Of a stretch of 64,000 nt of DNA, positions 18,331 through 31,400 are shown one piece after another. Position 1 is the first letter of the stretch. Each line of letters begins with the position of its first letter. The stretch spans positions 746,001 to 810,000 of the forward strand of contig LSRY02000025.1 of the NCBI GenBank assembly GCA_001643675.2, read 5' to 3'. The DNA comes from Monocercomonoides exilis (Eukaryota; Preaxostyla; Oxymonadida; Polymastigidae). The notes beneath the pieces were generated by a model. It ran no database searches, was not told where the DNA came from, and saw only the letters and a list, made by a program, of their open reading frames with translations. The position numbers and the translations under genes are program-made.

Positions 18331-20952
18331 ATGTCACAAATTTGGGATTTTTCTCAAATGAGATCTGCACTAGATGAAAGCATTGAAAAAGGAGAACGAT
18401 ATATAGATGAAATTACACTTAATTCAAAACAAGTTATCCTTAATTCATCTTCTCCTGAACATATGGCTGAAAACACAATCGTTCGCTTTAGATGTATGAT
18501 TCAAGACATGCAAACTCCAGACATATACCCAGATAGATATTATGAAGTAGATTCAAGCACTAAAGAAAAATTTTTAAGAAGTGGTCGTTACAGAAATATA
18601 CCTTTGTCATTCTCAGATCCTCAGAAAACACGAGATCCTAGCATTAAGTTTGGAACAGCAAGATCCTTATTTTGCGTCCCTGTTCCTGGAGAAAATTTAT
18701 GGATTTATCAAACATATCAACAACAATCATCTCATAACTCTCAAGATTCTCTTCCTCCGTTCACTGAATCTATACCTGACATGTACGCACCTTGCCAAAG
18801 TAAGACTGAAAAAAAATCTGCGGAGTCATTATTTACATTTCCATCATTTTTTTCTCTATATCCAGAACTTCGTCATCTTGTCTATCCCAATTATCAAGTA
18901 TTTGAAACTTCACTTCCATTTCCTCCAGAAAAACAAAACGGCAGAGAAAATTTATGGCCTCGGTTAACTTCTGCATGTGTTGTTCGGGCGTATGGAGATA
19001 TTGTTGAAAATCTTAGAGTTAACGATATTATTGATGTAGTTGGTATTTATCAATCAATGCCAAATGAATCTAAAGCAAGTGATTTTGTTTCACCATTTTA
19101 CCCTTCAAGAGGATCAAAACTATTTGCAAATGATTTTAAAGATGACAACAGTGAAGAAGAGAGCACAGAAGAGGATGATGAAGAACATTTTGTTGCAGGG
19201 CCAAAGCGAAAGAAGAACAAAAAAATCGAGAAAAATCGCATGCAAAGGTGCAAAGCTGATGAAGCTAATGATGGAAAAGAAAATGATGAATGCAATGAAG
19301 ACGATGAGTTTGTGGAAGATGGAGAAGATGGAGCAATGATGAGCGGGGATGCTGATCCATCTCTTGTTCCTCAAATACATGCACTTCGCATCATCACATG
19401 TTCGGCTCATCCCAAATATACATCAGAGTGGCTCAATATTGATGACGAAATCAATTGTTCTGCAAAACGTGCGAATGAGCTTGTTTCTACCAGAGAAAAT
19501 GATTCGGGAAAAATGGAAAAGGATGACAACGACGAAAATGATGAAACAGATGATTCAGAATTTGAAAAATCACCCAGTCGCCACAAAATTGCTCGTCTAT
19601 CTCATCCATCTGCTTTGCTTTTGGAAAGAGTGTGCCACTCAATGAAATTACTACATAAGCAAATGATCCCATTTATTGCTCAATGCACAGCTGGAGACAT
19701 AAACACTGCCGAGTATGTTTTGGGCACTCTCCTTTCTTCGGTGTTTTCAAGAAAAGAAATGATTCCATTTGGAAAATGCTCGTTGAATATCGTTATCCCA
19801 ACATTTCACCATCCAGAATTGGACCAATTTTTGCAAAGCCAAAAACCTGTTGATCCCACCATAGCTTCAAATACAACCGCTGCTGGTACAAAGCCAGCGT
19901 TGGACTTTTCATTCTCCTCCTTTGTTGCTTCAAAAATTTCATCTTCACTTTCAAGCCTTCTATCATTATTTACACCACTGAGTCATACACAGCATGTGTC
20001 TGCTGATTGGCTTTCGTCTGTTTCATTTTTACCAAAGCAACATCCATCAACAATGAGACTGTATTCGGGCTTTCTTCAGCTTCCAAGTGGATGTGCTATT
20101 TTGTTTGACGAAAGCAAAATTAGAGAAGGTTCATTGACATCAAAGGCTATCGATAATATTCGCGCTATCCAACGAGTAGTTGACGAGCAGCAGGCAGACT
20201 ATCAATTTGGCGCTGGGGTCACTTCATTTAATACAGACTATAGGATCTTCTTTGTTTCTGTGGGCCGTTCATTATTTAAGGCAGCTGATGTTATATGTGT
20301 TCTTGATCCTTCTCAGGACATGCTTTCTGGTCTTGTTAGAGAGTTTATTGCACAGCAGCATCAGACTTCAAAAGCAACAACAGATATTTATCAGTCATCA
20401 TTGCAAACAGATAATTTAGTCAGAGCAATTTCAAGTCAATCAGAAGAGCAACTGCAATCATCGCTTCAATTACCCGCACCAATTAATCGAGAAAGATGGC
20501 TTGTAGATGCACGAGAAGCCATTGAAGTTCTAAGAAGCAGCATATTGAGGATGGACAAGCCAGTTATGGATTATATTGAGAGAAGGCTCGTCGAACTTCG
20601 AACTGAAGAGAATATGTTCCATCAAAATGACTTTTCCCTTTTGCTGGCTCTTTCGCGTGTGGAATGCTTAAGCAGAGGGGAAAGCTGGATGAGCCGAGAA
20701 GGATTTGAAGCGATTGTTGAGCGTGAGAAGATAAGAAGAACAAGATTATTACAATACGAAGCGGCAATTAATGAAATGAAGCAGAAGAAATGGCTTGATG
20801 AAAATGAAGCAGCAGGAATGTCATATGAAGCAATGGAAGAGGAGAAAGAGATGCTTCAAGATGCAATGAAATCCGAAGAATTTGAGGTATACCGAGAAGA
20901 GGAAAGTGAAGATATGGAAGAGGAGGATCAGTTAAAAAGTGATAGCAGTTGA
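18331..20952 (+). CDS. MCMBP: mini-chromosome maintenance complex-binding protein
   Basis: A single exon of 873 residues; the ATG at 18331 is preferred over an in-frame TTG 15 bases upstream. The N-terminal FVKFRC-like motif appears as TIVRFRCMIQDM (about residue 50), followed by LFCVPVPGENLWI, both typical of MCMBP/ETG1. The middle has long acidic and Lys-rich insertions (about 265-345 and 390-415). The C-terminal half keeps LQLPSGCAILFDES and the degenerate AAA-like region, and ends in LSRGESWMSREGFEAIVERE with an acidic tail. The family protein binds MCM3-7 in place of MCM2 and helps unload or stabilise MCM complexes in the nucleus. The protein is longer than the human one (642 residues) because of the low-complexity insertions. 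It converges with the thioredoxin-fold gene on its right (184 bp apart). Confidence 0.85.
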   Translation: MSQIWDFSQMRSALDESIEKGERYIDEITLNSKQVILNSSSPEHMAENTIVRFRCMIQDMQTPDIYPDRYYEVDSSTKEKFLRSGRYRNIPLSFSDPQKTRDPSIKFGTARSLFCVPVPGENLWIYQTYQQQSSHNSQDSLPPFTESIPDMYAPCQSKTEKKSAESLFTFPSFFSLYPELRHLVYPNYQVFETSLPFPPEKQNGRENLWPRLTSACVVRAYGDIVENLRVNDIIDVVGIYQSMPNESKASDFVSPFYPSRGSKLFANDFKDDNSEEESTEEDDEEHFVAGPKRKKNKKIEKNRMQRCKADEANDGKENDECNEDDEFVEDGEDGAMMSGDADPSLVPQIHALRIITCSAHPKYTSEWLNIDDEINCSAKRANELVSTRENDSGKMEKDDNDENDETDDSEFEKSPSRHKIARLSHPSALLLERVCHSMKLLHKQMIPFIAQCTAGDINTAEYVLGTLLSSVFSRKEMIPFGKCSLNIVIPTFHHPELDQFLQSQKPVDPTIASNTTAAGTKPALDFSFSSFVASKISSSLSSLLSLFTPLSHTQHVSADWLSSVSFLPKQHPSTMRLYSGFLQLPSGCAILFDESKIREGSLTSKAIDNIRAIQRVVDEQQADYQFGAGVTSFNTDYRIFFVSVGRSLFKAADVICVLDPSQDMLSGLVREFIAQQHQTSKATTDIYQSSLQTDNLVRAISSQSEEQLQSSLQLPAPINRERWLVDAREAIEVLRSSILRMDKPVMDYIERRLVELRTEENMFHQNDFSLLLALSRVECLSRGESWMSREGFEAIVEREKIRRTRLLQYEAAINEMKQKKWLDENEAAGMSYEAMEEEKEMLQDAMKSEEFEVYREEESEDMEEEDQLKSDSS

Positions 20953-21136
20953 AAATTTTAATTGAAAAATATCTCACTTCATTTACCCCTGATCACTTCA
21001 TTTTAGACTTTTAGTTAAAAGAAAAAACACTTCAAATCAAAAAACATTAAAATAAATTCACTTCTTTGTTTCAACTTTTTTTTTGATGGAAAGATGAATC
21101 GAAGAAAAACAATGAGAAATAGAGAAATGAAATGCG

Positions 21137-21872
21137 TTAGAACTCTTCGTCATCATCATAGTCATCTTCTTCTTTGTTGTCTGGATCTGAAGTTTTAACA
21201 TCATCCAGTAATTTAATTTTATGCAGTGCCTTTTCTATTTTATACGTATTCATTCTTACTCCACCAAATCCATCTAAACCTTCAATTTTTCCTGCGGTTT
21301 GACCCTTTTCAATAATTAAAAGTGTTGGTATAATCCTAAAAATAAACAATTATTAAAATAGAATGAAAATGCAAATAGATTTCAATAACTTTATATTTAA
21401 TCTTTCAGTTAGAAATGGGGCTTTTTCTGCATTGATCTGAACAAATTTGCATTCAATATGCAATTCTGCAATTTTTCGAAGATGCGTTCCCAGTATGTCA
21501 CTAAATTCCGAAGATGGTCTATGAAAATGAACAAGTCCACGCTCGCATTCTTTTGTTTGCGCAAAAAATTCTTTTTCATCAGTTATTTCATTAAGCTACA
21601 GATAAATTATCATTATTATTTAGTAAATATTATTAAAATGATGCGTGAAGAAAGAAGAGATTATGATAATTGCAAACTTTCCCATGACCAGCTGCAAGCC
21701 ATTTTTGGCGCATTTCTTGCTGTTTTTTTAATTTTGCAAGACGTTGTGCTCTCAATGCCGAAAGGTCATCAACTTCTTTTAGTTCTTCTAATCTTTTGTC
21801 AACTTCTTTTTCAACAATTTCAGCTGCTTGAAGAAGAATTCCAGAAATATCTTGTTGAGGTTGAACTGCCAT
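21137..21872 (-). CDS. TXNDC9: thioredoxin domain-containing protein 9 (PhLP3-type)
   Basis: Three exons (21872-21678, 21595-21390 and 21335-21137) join in phase to 199 residues. Exon 1 is helical and holds RLAKLKKQQEMRQKWLAAGH, the family signature before the thioredoxin fold. Exon 2 reads ITDEKEFFAQTKE, GLVHFHRPSSEFSDIL and FVQINAEKAPFLTERL. Exon 3 continues IIPTLLIIEKGQTAGKIEGL and ends in an acidic tail. The canonical CxxC redox pair is absent (HRPSSEF in its place), as is usual for this non-catalytic family. Family members bind the cytosolic chaperonin CCT and modulate actin and tubulin folding. The introns are short (82 and 54 bp), with GTTTGC and GTTATT donors that are less consensus than others here. 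Confidence 0.85.
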
Positions 21873-22140
21873 TTTTTAATTATGGAAAATTTTCTTTTTC
21901 AAATTTTTTCTCATTTGCATATAATTGAAAACCATTGGCAGAAAAAAATAGAAAAACAATGCTTGATTATCATTGAATCATTAAGGTGCTAATAAACAAA
22001 AAAATGAAAGTTTCAAAAATCATTTAAAAAAAACATTTAAATTCAATTTTTAAAAAAGAGGAAAGTTCACCAGACGGAATAAACTCAATCTAACGGTACT
22101 ATAAATCATATGCAAATATATACATATTTCAAACGCAAAG

Positions 22141-23122
22141 TTACACCATTTTTTGGGCTGCAATCATCCAATATTGCCTGTGCGTGTCTTGCTCAACATG
22201 GCTCAAGGCAATGCATTTAATCTCTTCCAATCCAGTTCCAAACGCTACAGCTTCTCTAATGTCGGCTAAGCGTACATATTCTGATGGAGGATGTGTGTGA
22301 CCAATTCTCTTTTTGAGATTTTCCATTTCTTTGGCCAATAATTCTCCTTCAATTCCTGGTTGATACTCAAAATCACCAACAATCAAAATTCCTCCAGGTT
22401 TCAGGTTCTCAAGTGCGATTGAGCAGACTTTATCTTTCAATTCAAATGGCATATGTTGGTTGAGTTCGTAAAGACGCCATTCATGAATCATTCTTTAATT
22501 TTCAATTCAAGAATAATAAATCGTTCAAACATAGCCAGAAAACAAACCGATTCAGAACAAGAACATCACATTTAGGTGGAGCTGCAGTTTTTATTTCATG
22601 AGCTGCGAGACGTTGCACGTAATATGGTCGTTCGCCTTCTTGATCTTGAGCAATGCCTTTTCCTTTGACTGGTAGTTTAGAAACAAGAACTTTCGCTGAC
22701 TCTGCCATTGCTGATGGCTCAAACAGGTATGAGGTAACTGATTTTGTTTTTGCAAGATGAGATGTAGCAGGGCATGTTGAACCGCAGCCGACTATTAAAT
22801 GAAAATAAATAAAGTTATAAAATATGATATTGATAGAAAAATCAACCTTCCATAATAACGTCTCCATCCTTCACAAATTCATCCAAGAAGGAGTTTAGCA
22901 GGCTATACGCAGCGTCAGCTAAAATAAAATAAAAAAATAGAATGCCAATAAAAGAAAATGAGATTGGGAAAAAACAGACCTTTGTATTGTGCAGCATATG
23001 TAACGTCAGTGAACGAATTAAATCTTGATTTCTAAAATATCAAAACATGTTACATAAATTATCGTTGCTGTTCATAAAAAAGAAATCATGAAAGAGAATC
23101 AAACAATGTCTTCAGTTGCCAT
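22141..23122 (-). CDS. SAM-dependent methyltransferase
   Basis: Five exons (23122-23105, 23031-22980, 22918-22847, 22791-22548 and 22492-22141) join in phase to 245 residues. The first coding exon is only 18 nt. Class I methyltransferase marks are visible: motif I across an intron (VIMEVGCGSTCPA), the acidic-loop region SVTSYLFEPSAMAE, and the post-II strand CDVLVLNRMIHEW. The late strand LKPGGILIVGDFEYQPGIEG follows, and the protein ends in RQYWMIAAQKMV. The substrate cannot be told from sequence; a small-molecule or protein target is equally possible. The gene lies between TXNDC9 and RPS29 in the same direction. All junctions are GT-AG. Confidence 0.75.
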
Positions 23123-23563
23123 ATTGTTTCTAAATATGGCTTTATCGATCTTTTCCAAAGATGATAAATGGAATATTAACATGATAAATTAATTTGTATT
23201 AATAATATAAATCTGAACATTATCATATCGAATAATTTCGTATTTGTACCTTATCTTTAAAATTTTTCGAATAAAGAATTTTTCAATACGAAAATAATCG
23301 TCATAACATTTAAAATTTGCACAGTCGCATTTTTACAACGAATCAAATTTCCTTCGTAACTTGCAGAGACGTTGATAATTTTGAAATAAACACCACTTTA
23401 AGTTAAAAAACAAGAAATAGGAAATATGTTGTTTAAAAACAATCAATTGAATCATTTGTTATGCTTATTAGATGAAGATGCAAAATGTGAGATTTCATGT
23501 CACCGGGAAGTGAAGAAGTGAATCCATCAATTGAAAGATGAGATGAATATTCGTCTGATCCAT

Positions 23564-23836
23564 TTAACGATACTATAAACGAATAAACAATAAATAGAAC
23601 AACAAGAAAATCAAAACAAACTTTAGCAAATCCAATAGTTGCTGTATTTTCTCTGAAGCAACGTCTGCACATCATAAGACCGTATTTGCGGATAAGACCA
23701 TGATGATTTCCGCATCTTCGGCTATAAAATAGAAAAGAGAAGAAAATCAAAAAAACCAAACATTAAAAGTAATTTCATACCATTTACGTGAACCAGGTCC
23801 GAATTTCTTTGAGTGACAGTTAAGTTGGAGAGGCAT
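23564..23836 (-). CDS. RPS29: 40S ribosomal protein S29 (uS14)
   Basis: Three exons (23836-23781, 23721-23622 and 23572-23564) give 54 residues, close to the usual 56. Exon 1 encodes [13 protein letters not shown]. Exon 2 encodes the zinc-ribbon halves [16 protein letters not shown] and [17 protein letters not shown], so the four zinc Cys come as two CxxC pairs. The last exon codes only two residues plus the TAA stop (9 nt), after a TTATAG acceptor; without it the frame would run into intron sequence. The protein is part of the small-subunit head in the cytoplasm. The tiny terminal exon is the odd feature. Confidence 0.88.
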
Positions 23837-24722
23837 CTTCTATATTTTGACAATGTGTTTCAATTATCTTAAATAAGCACTACCCTTTTTACTTATAATT
23901 TTTTATTTCTGATCATAATTTTTCATAAATTTATATGCAATAATTTCAATAAAATAATAAGACAAAACACAGTTCCGCCATAAATTGGCGAACCTTGCAT
24001 TTTTTGTTTTTGAAAAAAAATTCAAATTTTCCTTTGAAATTTGCTGAAGTGAAATATGAGGAATAAAAAGATAAAAATGCCTAAAGATGTGAAAGAAATG
24101 GGGATAGTTGATACAATGATATGAATGAATGTCCATTAAGAAAGAATCGCTGAAGAAGAAATCGAGAGGCAAAATTGATTTATGACTGCATAAAAGATTG
24201 ATTATTGGAATTATATAATTAAAAATTCAACTATGAAATTTTGCAAAGCACCAATCTTCAGATAAAATCTCAACGAAAAAAAAAAGAAAAAAAGGCAAAA
24301 CTTTATTCTCCACGCAAATGTGTTAAAGTATTTTAAATAAATAAAAGAAAAGAAAACCAGAGAAATATTAAGAGAATGTCAATGATGAAGTGAAATTTCT
24401 ATTTCTCTTGGAACATTGCGTGAATGTGAACGTGTATCGAAAGAAGTGTCCTTCATTCAATTAGAAAAAGAACAGAACTTTATGTGATTTTTTAAAAGGG
24501 ATTGACTTATATTTCGTGGAGAAGAAGAAGAAGAAGAAGAAGAAAATAAAAATTATAAAAAACTAACAAAAAAATATACTTATGAAAGAAAAAAGCTATG
24601 AATAGAATTTTGAATTGAGTGAAAAGATGAGGAAGAACAAAAATGACAAGCTAAAAAAATTTATATATATAAAATAAAACTTTGGAAAATACTTGAAATA
24701 AAATGAGGATAAAAAAAGAAAG

Positions 24723-24783
<61 letters not shown>

Positions 24784-25495
24784 AAGAGAGAGAGAGAAAG
24801 ATAGAGAAAAAGAACAATTCAATTTGAAGACTTCAAAGAAAGTGGATCACAAATAAATACTTTCAGATTTAAAGAGTGAAAACAAATATCATCAAAGAAA
24901 ATAGAAAAAAAAGAAAAAGAACAATGAAAAAGGGAAATAAAATCATCATAGAAAAATTGAAGCTAAATTTATATTCCAAAAAATAAAAAGAGAGAGAGAA
25001 AGAGAGAAATCATAACCAATAAATCATAAATAAATAAATAATTTACAATATATAAAAGTTATGGAACTAACTGGAACTAACTGAAATGGAATAGAAGCTG
25101 AATAGAGAAGAATATTTCGTGTTCCTTTTATTTTTTTTTTTAAACCATTAGAAAAATTTTGCTAGTTCAAATGTTCTAACCCGAAAAATAATGCTGCTCT
25201 TCAAAAAGATGAATGATCTTAATTGTTATTTTCATTATTTTCTTCCTCTTTTGTATCTTTCAGAGAAATTTTTACCAATTAACTTTTGCCATTGAAATAG
25301 TTGAAACAAGCAGATTCCCAGATTTCTTCACATGCTTCTCTATTTGAAATGCCACATCACCTTTTCCTCTCCTTCACCGCTTTCATTCACTTCCCATCCT
25401 CTCCTCTTCTCTCAACCCCTTTCCCTTTTCTCCTCTTCTCCTCCTCCTCTTCTTCTTCATTCTCTTCTTCTTCATTCTCTTCCTTTTCCTTCTCC
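23837..25495. other. intergenic region with simple repeats
   Basis: AT-rich spacer with a GAA run (about 24519-24543), a long GA/GAAA tract (24712-24809), a shorter GA tract near 24990 and a CTTCTT-rich run (25430-25495) next to the PP5 stop. No coding exon or RNA gene is apparent. Confidence 0.6.
24712..24809. repeat. GA/GAAA microsatellite
   Basis: About 98 bp of almost pure purine GAGA and GAAA units. Such homopurine tracts can form triplex DNA and are length-variable. Confidence 0.85.
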
Positions 25496-28400
25496 TTACC
25501 AGCAGTTAAACAGCGAGAACTGCTTTGGCGACTCATACTCCACAATCTCCACAAACACACACTTCTTCTTCACTGGCATAATCGCTCCATCTCCTCCTTG
25601 CCCTGTCTCAAAGGGATCGTTATACGCCCCAAGCATCACGTGGTTGTAGCTCATCTCCTCTTCCCTCCTCTCCTGCCATTCCTCCTGCCTCCGATGTGCT
25701 TCCGCCTCGCTGTCTGAATCGTCCTCGCTTTCTTCCCCTTTCCCTCCACAATTCGATTTTTCATCTCCATTTTCGTTTTCTTCTTCGTCGTTTTCGTCAT
25801 TGTAGATGTTTTCCTCATCTTGCTGCTGCTGTCTTAGAAGCTCTTCGATCTGTTCTTGTATCCTCTGCACTTCCTCTTCCACCTCGTTTTCTCCTTCTCC
25901 TCTTTCTTCTCTATCTTCTCCTTCTCCCCCTTCTCCCGCCTCTCCTTCTTCATTCCTCGCCTTTTCACTCATCATCCCCACTGCTTTCTTCTTCTCCTCT
26001 GCTGTCAACCTCTCTCTCCTCTCCCTCAGCTCCTTCACTTTCCCTTCCCTCTCCTTCCTCCTCACCTCCAGCTGCTCCAACCTCCTCATCACTTTCTCCC
26101 TCTGCCTTCTCAACCGCTTCCGATTGAACGTCAGCACAGCCCATGCGCCTTTATTCCCCACATGTCCGCAATAGTTAGGCGCAGAGAACACAGTGAGCAA
26201 CCTGTGCCCACACCCTGGCTGATACTCCCACCCGCCCATCTTCAGCTGATGTGATCTCAACACCACCTCCAGCCCATTCAGCTTGCAGAAGTCGTATGTG
26301 ATGTTCGGCCCAAACAGGTTTCCGGAACCTCTTTCAGAGGCATACAGGCCGTACTGGTCGTGAGGATCAGACCAGAGCAAAAGAGTGGTGAGATCTCCCT
26401 CAAGTGTCTGCGCAGACCGCTCAATCGACCGGATGTCATTGAGTGTTGCTTGAGGCGCAATACCGCCATGCACACAGAGCACTTTCCCTTCCACAAGAGC
26501 AGCCAGAGGAAGAGACGCAAACATACGGGAGAACGCTATGTATGTGTGCACGCCATACTTCTGCCGGATCTCCGTTGTGAATCCAAAGAGCGTGTTCAGC
26601 TCTGTTGCTTCGTGGTTGCCTCGCAGCAGTGTCAGTGCTCGTGGGTGTGCCAGCTTCAATGCCAGCACCACCGCCAGCACTTCTGCACTGCCTGTGCCTC
26701 TGTCGCAGTAATCGCCCATGAACACCATCGAATGCTCCTCCTCGCTCGGATAGCCTGTTTGTCTGAGCAGACAGCACAGATCTTCAAACTGGCCATGAAT
26801 ATCACCCACAACTGTGCACCGCCACTTCTTCTTCGGTTTGGCTTTGGACTTAACTTTCGAGTTGGACTTGGATTTTTGACTCTTCTTTTTCTTCCTTTGA
26901 GATAGCTTGCCTTTTCCTGATTTTGTGCTTCTTTTGCCCTTTCCTTGTTGGCTTTCTCCTTTTCTTCCTTTCTTCCCTTTCTTCTTCTTCTTCTTTCCCC
27001 CCATTCCTTCTGCTGTTTCACAGAACTCTGCATTCAAATCTCCTTCTTCTCCTTCTCCATTCCCTAATCCTTCACATCCTTCAAATTCTCCATCTGCTCT
27101 TTCTCCTTCTTCTCCTTCTCCTCCTTCTTCTCCTCCTTCTCCTCCACTTCTTCTGCTTCCTCTTCTGCTTCCTCTTCGCCTCGAATCTGGCCGGTTGCTG
27201 AACCTCTCTCTAGCAAATGCAAATGGCATATCTTCAATATCTCCTTCTTCATTCTCTTCGTTTTCTTCCTCTTCCCCTTCTCCTCTTTCTCTCTCCCCCA
27301 TTCCAAAGCGCTTGCGCCCATATCCTCCATGTTCTAGCCCATCCATGTTGCTGTATCTAATTTGATTGTCCTCGTCTTCTTCATCTTCTTCTTCGTCTTC
27401 CTCTTCGTCTTCTTCATCGTATTCTTCATCCTCATCTTCCTCATCATCCTCTTCTTCTCCTTCCCCTTCCTCTTCTTCATCTTCATTCTCTCCTTCCTCT
27501 TTCTTCTCTGCTCCTCCTTCATTTCCATCTTCATCTCCATTAGCATCAGATGAACCTTGCAATGGCTTTGGAACAGACTCGCTTCCCTTCTTCTCTTTCT
27601 TCTCTTTTTTATCTTTGCCATTCTCTTCCTCTTCATCTGCGTCTTCTTCCAAATCTGATAGTCTTCCTTTTCTCTGCTCTTCAATTTTCTCTCCTCCAAT
27701 CGATAGCTGAATGTCTGCATCTACCAGCACTGTTGCAAGAGCAGACACACCACTTTCGCTCTTTTTGCTTGTCTTCTTCTTTTCCTCTTTCTCTTCTTTT
27801 TCTTCCTTCTCTTCTTTTTCTTCCTTCTCTTTCTCTTCTTTCTCATTATCGTCCTCCTTCTTGTGTCTTTGTGTCTCGGGTGATGAAAATGCAGACTCTT
27901 CCCCAGACAATGGATGTGGATTCACCTCTTCTGCTTCCTCTTCTGCTTCTTTTCCCTTTGCACTTCCATTTCCTTCCTTTTCTTCTCCTTTTCTTTCTTT
28001 CTTCTCTTTCTCTTTCTTTCCTTCTATCCCTTCCTCCTCACTAGTCTCTGATGGTGTTCCTTCTCCTCCTCCTTCTCCTCCTTCTCCTCCATTCATCAAC
28101 ATCATCTGCTCTCCTTCATCTGAGCTCAGACTCGATATCAGTGGCGGTGTGGGTGTTGCTGTTGATCTTCCACTCGAATCGTCGTCAAATCCTTCTGTCG
28201 AAGGCGGCTGGTAATGCAAACCAGGCTGCTGGGGCTTTGGAGAGGAGACTGTTATCTGCTGCACAGGGATTGGGCGAGGCTCACTGGGAAGAAGAGAATG
28301 AGATGTGGATTGGGATGAGGGTTGAGATGAATTGGAATCAGAAGAAATGATGTTGTCAGTGGGTGTGAGGGGTTGAGGTGGTATATCGTGTTCTTTGTTG

Positions 28401-31400
28401 GAGTTATTATTATTGTTATTATTATTATTGGCAACAGAAGATGTTTCGCTGCCAGTGATGATGATGCTGGCTTTAGCTTTCTCTTTGGAATCTGCATCTT
28501 CTGTTTGATTGTTCTTCTCCTTCTCTTCTTCCTCTTCCTCTTCTTCCTCTCCTTTTCTCTCTCCTTTTCTAATCTGCTGCGTCTGTAACAGTTTTTGCTC
28601 CTTTTCTGCTTTCCTCTTCGCCTTCGCCTCCTCCTTCGCTTTCCTCTTCCTCTCCTTCTCCTTCTCCTTCGCCAGCTTCCTCTCCTTTCTCTGCCTCGCC
28701 TTCCATTCTTTCTTCTGCCTCAATCTTTCCTTCTCTTCCAGCTCTTTCCACTGCGCAAGTGCAAATGAACCGCATTTAGCACGTGTTATTTCGAGTGGGG
28801 GTTCTGGTGGGAACTGAGTGAGTTGGTCGAACATGAGGGGAGGGGAAGAAGGAGGAGAAGAGGAGGAGGAGAACGATGATAATGAAGAAGATGATGATGA
28901 GAAAGGAGGTGATAATGCTGTTGAGGGTTGTGTGAGTGAAGTGGAGTGTGTAAATGGTGAAATGGATGGAGCTACAAATGAATTGTTATTTGAATAAGAA
29001 GAGGAGGAGGAGGAAGAAAGCGAAGGAGAAGAGGAAGAAGAGAGTCTGAGATCGATTGTGAGAGGGGAGGTTGACAGAGAAGGGTAGCTGTGCACTGGGA
29101 ACTGTGAGGCAAAAGCGATCGTTCGAAACAGAGGAGGTGTGGCTGATTTTTCTGGGTGAGAAAAAGTTGGAGAAAGAAGTCTTTTGACACTGCTATTATT
29201 GTTATTGTTATTGTTACTTCCCTTTCGAATGTTATCACTCGATTCTTTCTCTCCATCTTTCTCTCCTTCTCCTTCTCCGCTTCTTTCATCTTCAGTCACA
29301 CCAAATGCATCTGATTGTGACAGAGGAGAATCTGCTGGATGCTTCAGGAAACCCTCTGGTGTACTGTCATTGTCTTTCTCATCATCTTTCTCTTTCTCTT
29401 TCTCTTTCTCTTCTCTTTCTCTCTTCTCTTTCTCCTCTTCCTCCATCTCATTGTTTGTCTTTGTCTGTCTGAAATGATCAATCCCAACATAATCATCAAC
29501 CGTGTCAAAGCAGATAGCATGCGACATCAATGCAACTTTTGTCGTTGGTTCCAACTGCCAATTCTCCAAAAGCAGCTCAAACGAATTCTTTTCGGGCTCT
29601 TTTGCTTTGGCTTTGCCTTTCTCTTTTGATTGAGTTTTTCCTTTTCCTTTCACTTTCCCTTTCACTTTCCCTTTCCCTTTCATTCCGTTCTTTCCCTTGC
29701 TTTTCTCTTGTTTTCCTGTGTTTTCTTCATTCTCTTCTTTTGTTCCTCTTCCATTCCCACTTGTTCTTCCTCCACTGCTCTTTCTCTTCCTCCTCAATCT
29801 CTTTCTCTCGTCCCTCTCCTTCTGCTTCTGCCTCTTCTCCTGCCTCGACAGCCCATCAATTGTCACTCCAAACATGTCTGCTTCTTTGATCTTTGCTTCT
29901 GTTATCCCACTCTTTTCCTTCGGCTTCCTCCGACCATGCTTGTTCTTGCGATGTCTTTTCTTTCTCTGTGTGTTCTCATTGTCTTCATTGTTATCATTTT
30001 CATTAGCATTTTCATCTTTCTCATTGTTATCATCCTTATCATCATCCTTTTCATCATCAACATGATGATGACTATGATTGTGATGCTCATGATGATGATG
30101 GTGATGCTTGCTGTGTATATGCTTATGATTGTGCATATTTCTGCCTGTGTTTGAGAGAGAGCGAGAACGATATTTCAAATGCTGCTTAGACGCATCAGCT
30201 GTATTGTCTGTTTGAGCATGCTTTGTGGAATTGTCATTAATATCATCATTAACATCATCATCATCATCATCTGGAGAAGAAGAAGAAGAAGAAGATGTTG
30301 ATGACACAGACGATATCGACATCGAAGGCGATGTCGACTGCATTTGCTGCTCTTGTTCGATTTCTCTTTCATCACCTGAATTCTTCTGCTCCGTCTCACT
30401 ACTCGATTGCTGCTCCGGTGTCTTGCTGTTATCTTCCTCTTTCCCTTTCTCTTTCCCTTCTTTCCCTTCCTCCTCAAACACATCTGGTGTTGCATCTGGT
30501 GTGATTTCTGAAGGAGCCTTCCTCAACTCTGGTGGCCCAGGCAAGAGTGAAAGCAGAGCCGCAATAGAATTCTCTTCTGCTTTCTTTCTGTGTGTTTTGC
30601 TTGCATTGCTTGCATTACTTTCTCCTTTGGCTTCATTTCTATCATTAGCTCCATCAACCCCATTCGCATTTTTATTTCCCTTGTCATTCTCATCTTTGCT
30701 GCTACTCTTACTCCCACTGCTGCTAATCAGCTGCCCATGCAGAAGATAGTCTGCTGCTCTCCCCTGTGGAGACAGAGACACAAAGCGACGCAGCATACGC
30801 TCCTTCATCTTTCTGCTGGAGGGCTTTGCAAAGGAAGAGGAAGAAGAGGAAGATGATGAAGAAGCATTCCCTTCACTTCCTTTCCCTTCTGCAATATCTG
30901 ACACAGAAGTATCCTTTGATGCTCCTTTATTTGAAGAAGAAGCACTTCTATTTTCACCAGACCCTTCTGCCTCCATCATCTCGCTCTGGATGAATGCCAT
31001 CAGATGAGAAGAAGCTGAGCTCGACGGCATTTGCGAGCGCGAACGAGCATTGCGATGGAGTCTGCTTGTTCTCCTGCTGTGCTTCGTGTAGTGATACCTG
31101 TGCCTCAGATAACTGTCGATTTTGGCTCTTCTGCTGAATTCATCATTCATTTCTCCACTTTCTTCTTCTTCATCACTTTCTTCTTCTCCTTCTCCTTCTC
31201 CTTTTGCTGTTATTGTTGATTTAATCTTTTCAGATGATCGAAGGAGGAACGGGAATTTATGCTTGTGCAATGGACATTTGCATTTGGGGCAGATTTTGAG
31301 TGGAGTTTTCGCTGGAAAAGAAGAAGATGATGAAGATGACTTTTCTGTTTTGTCCTTTCCGTCTTTTTGATTTTCTTCTGTGTTAACTTTACTGTTAATA

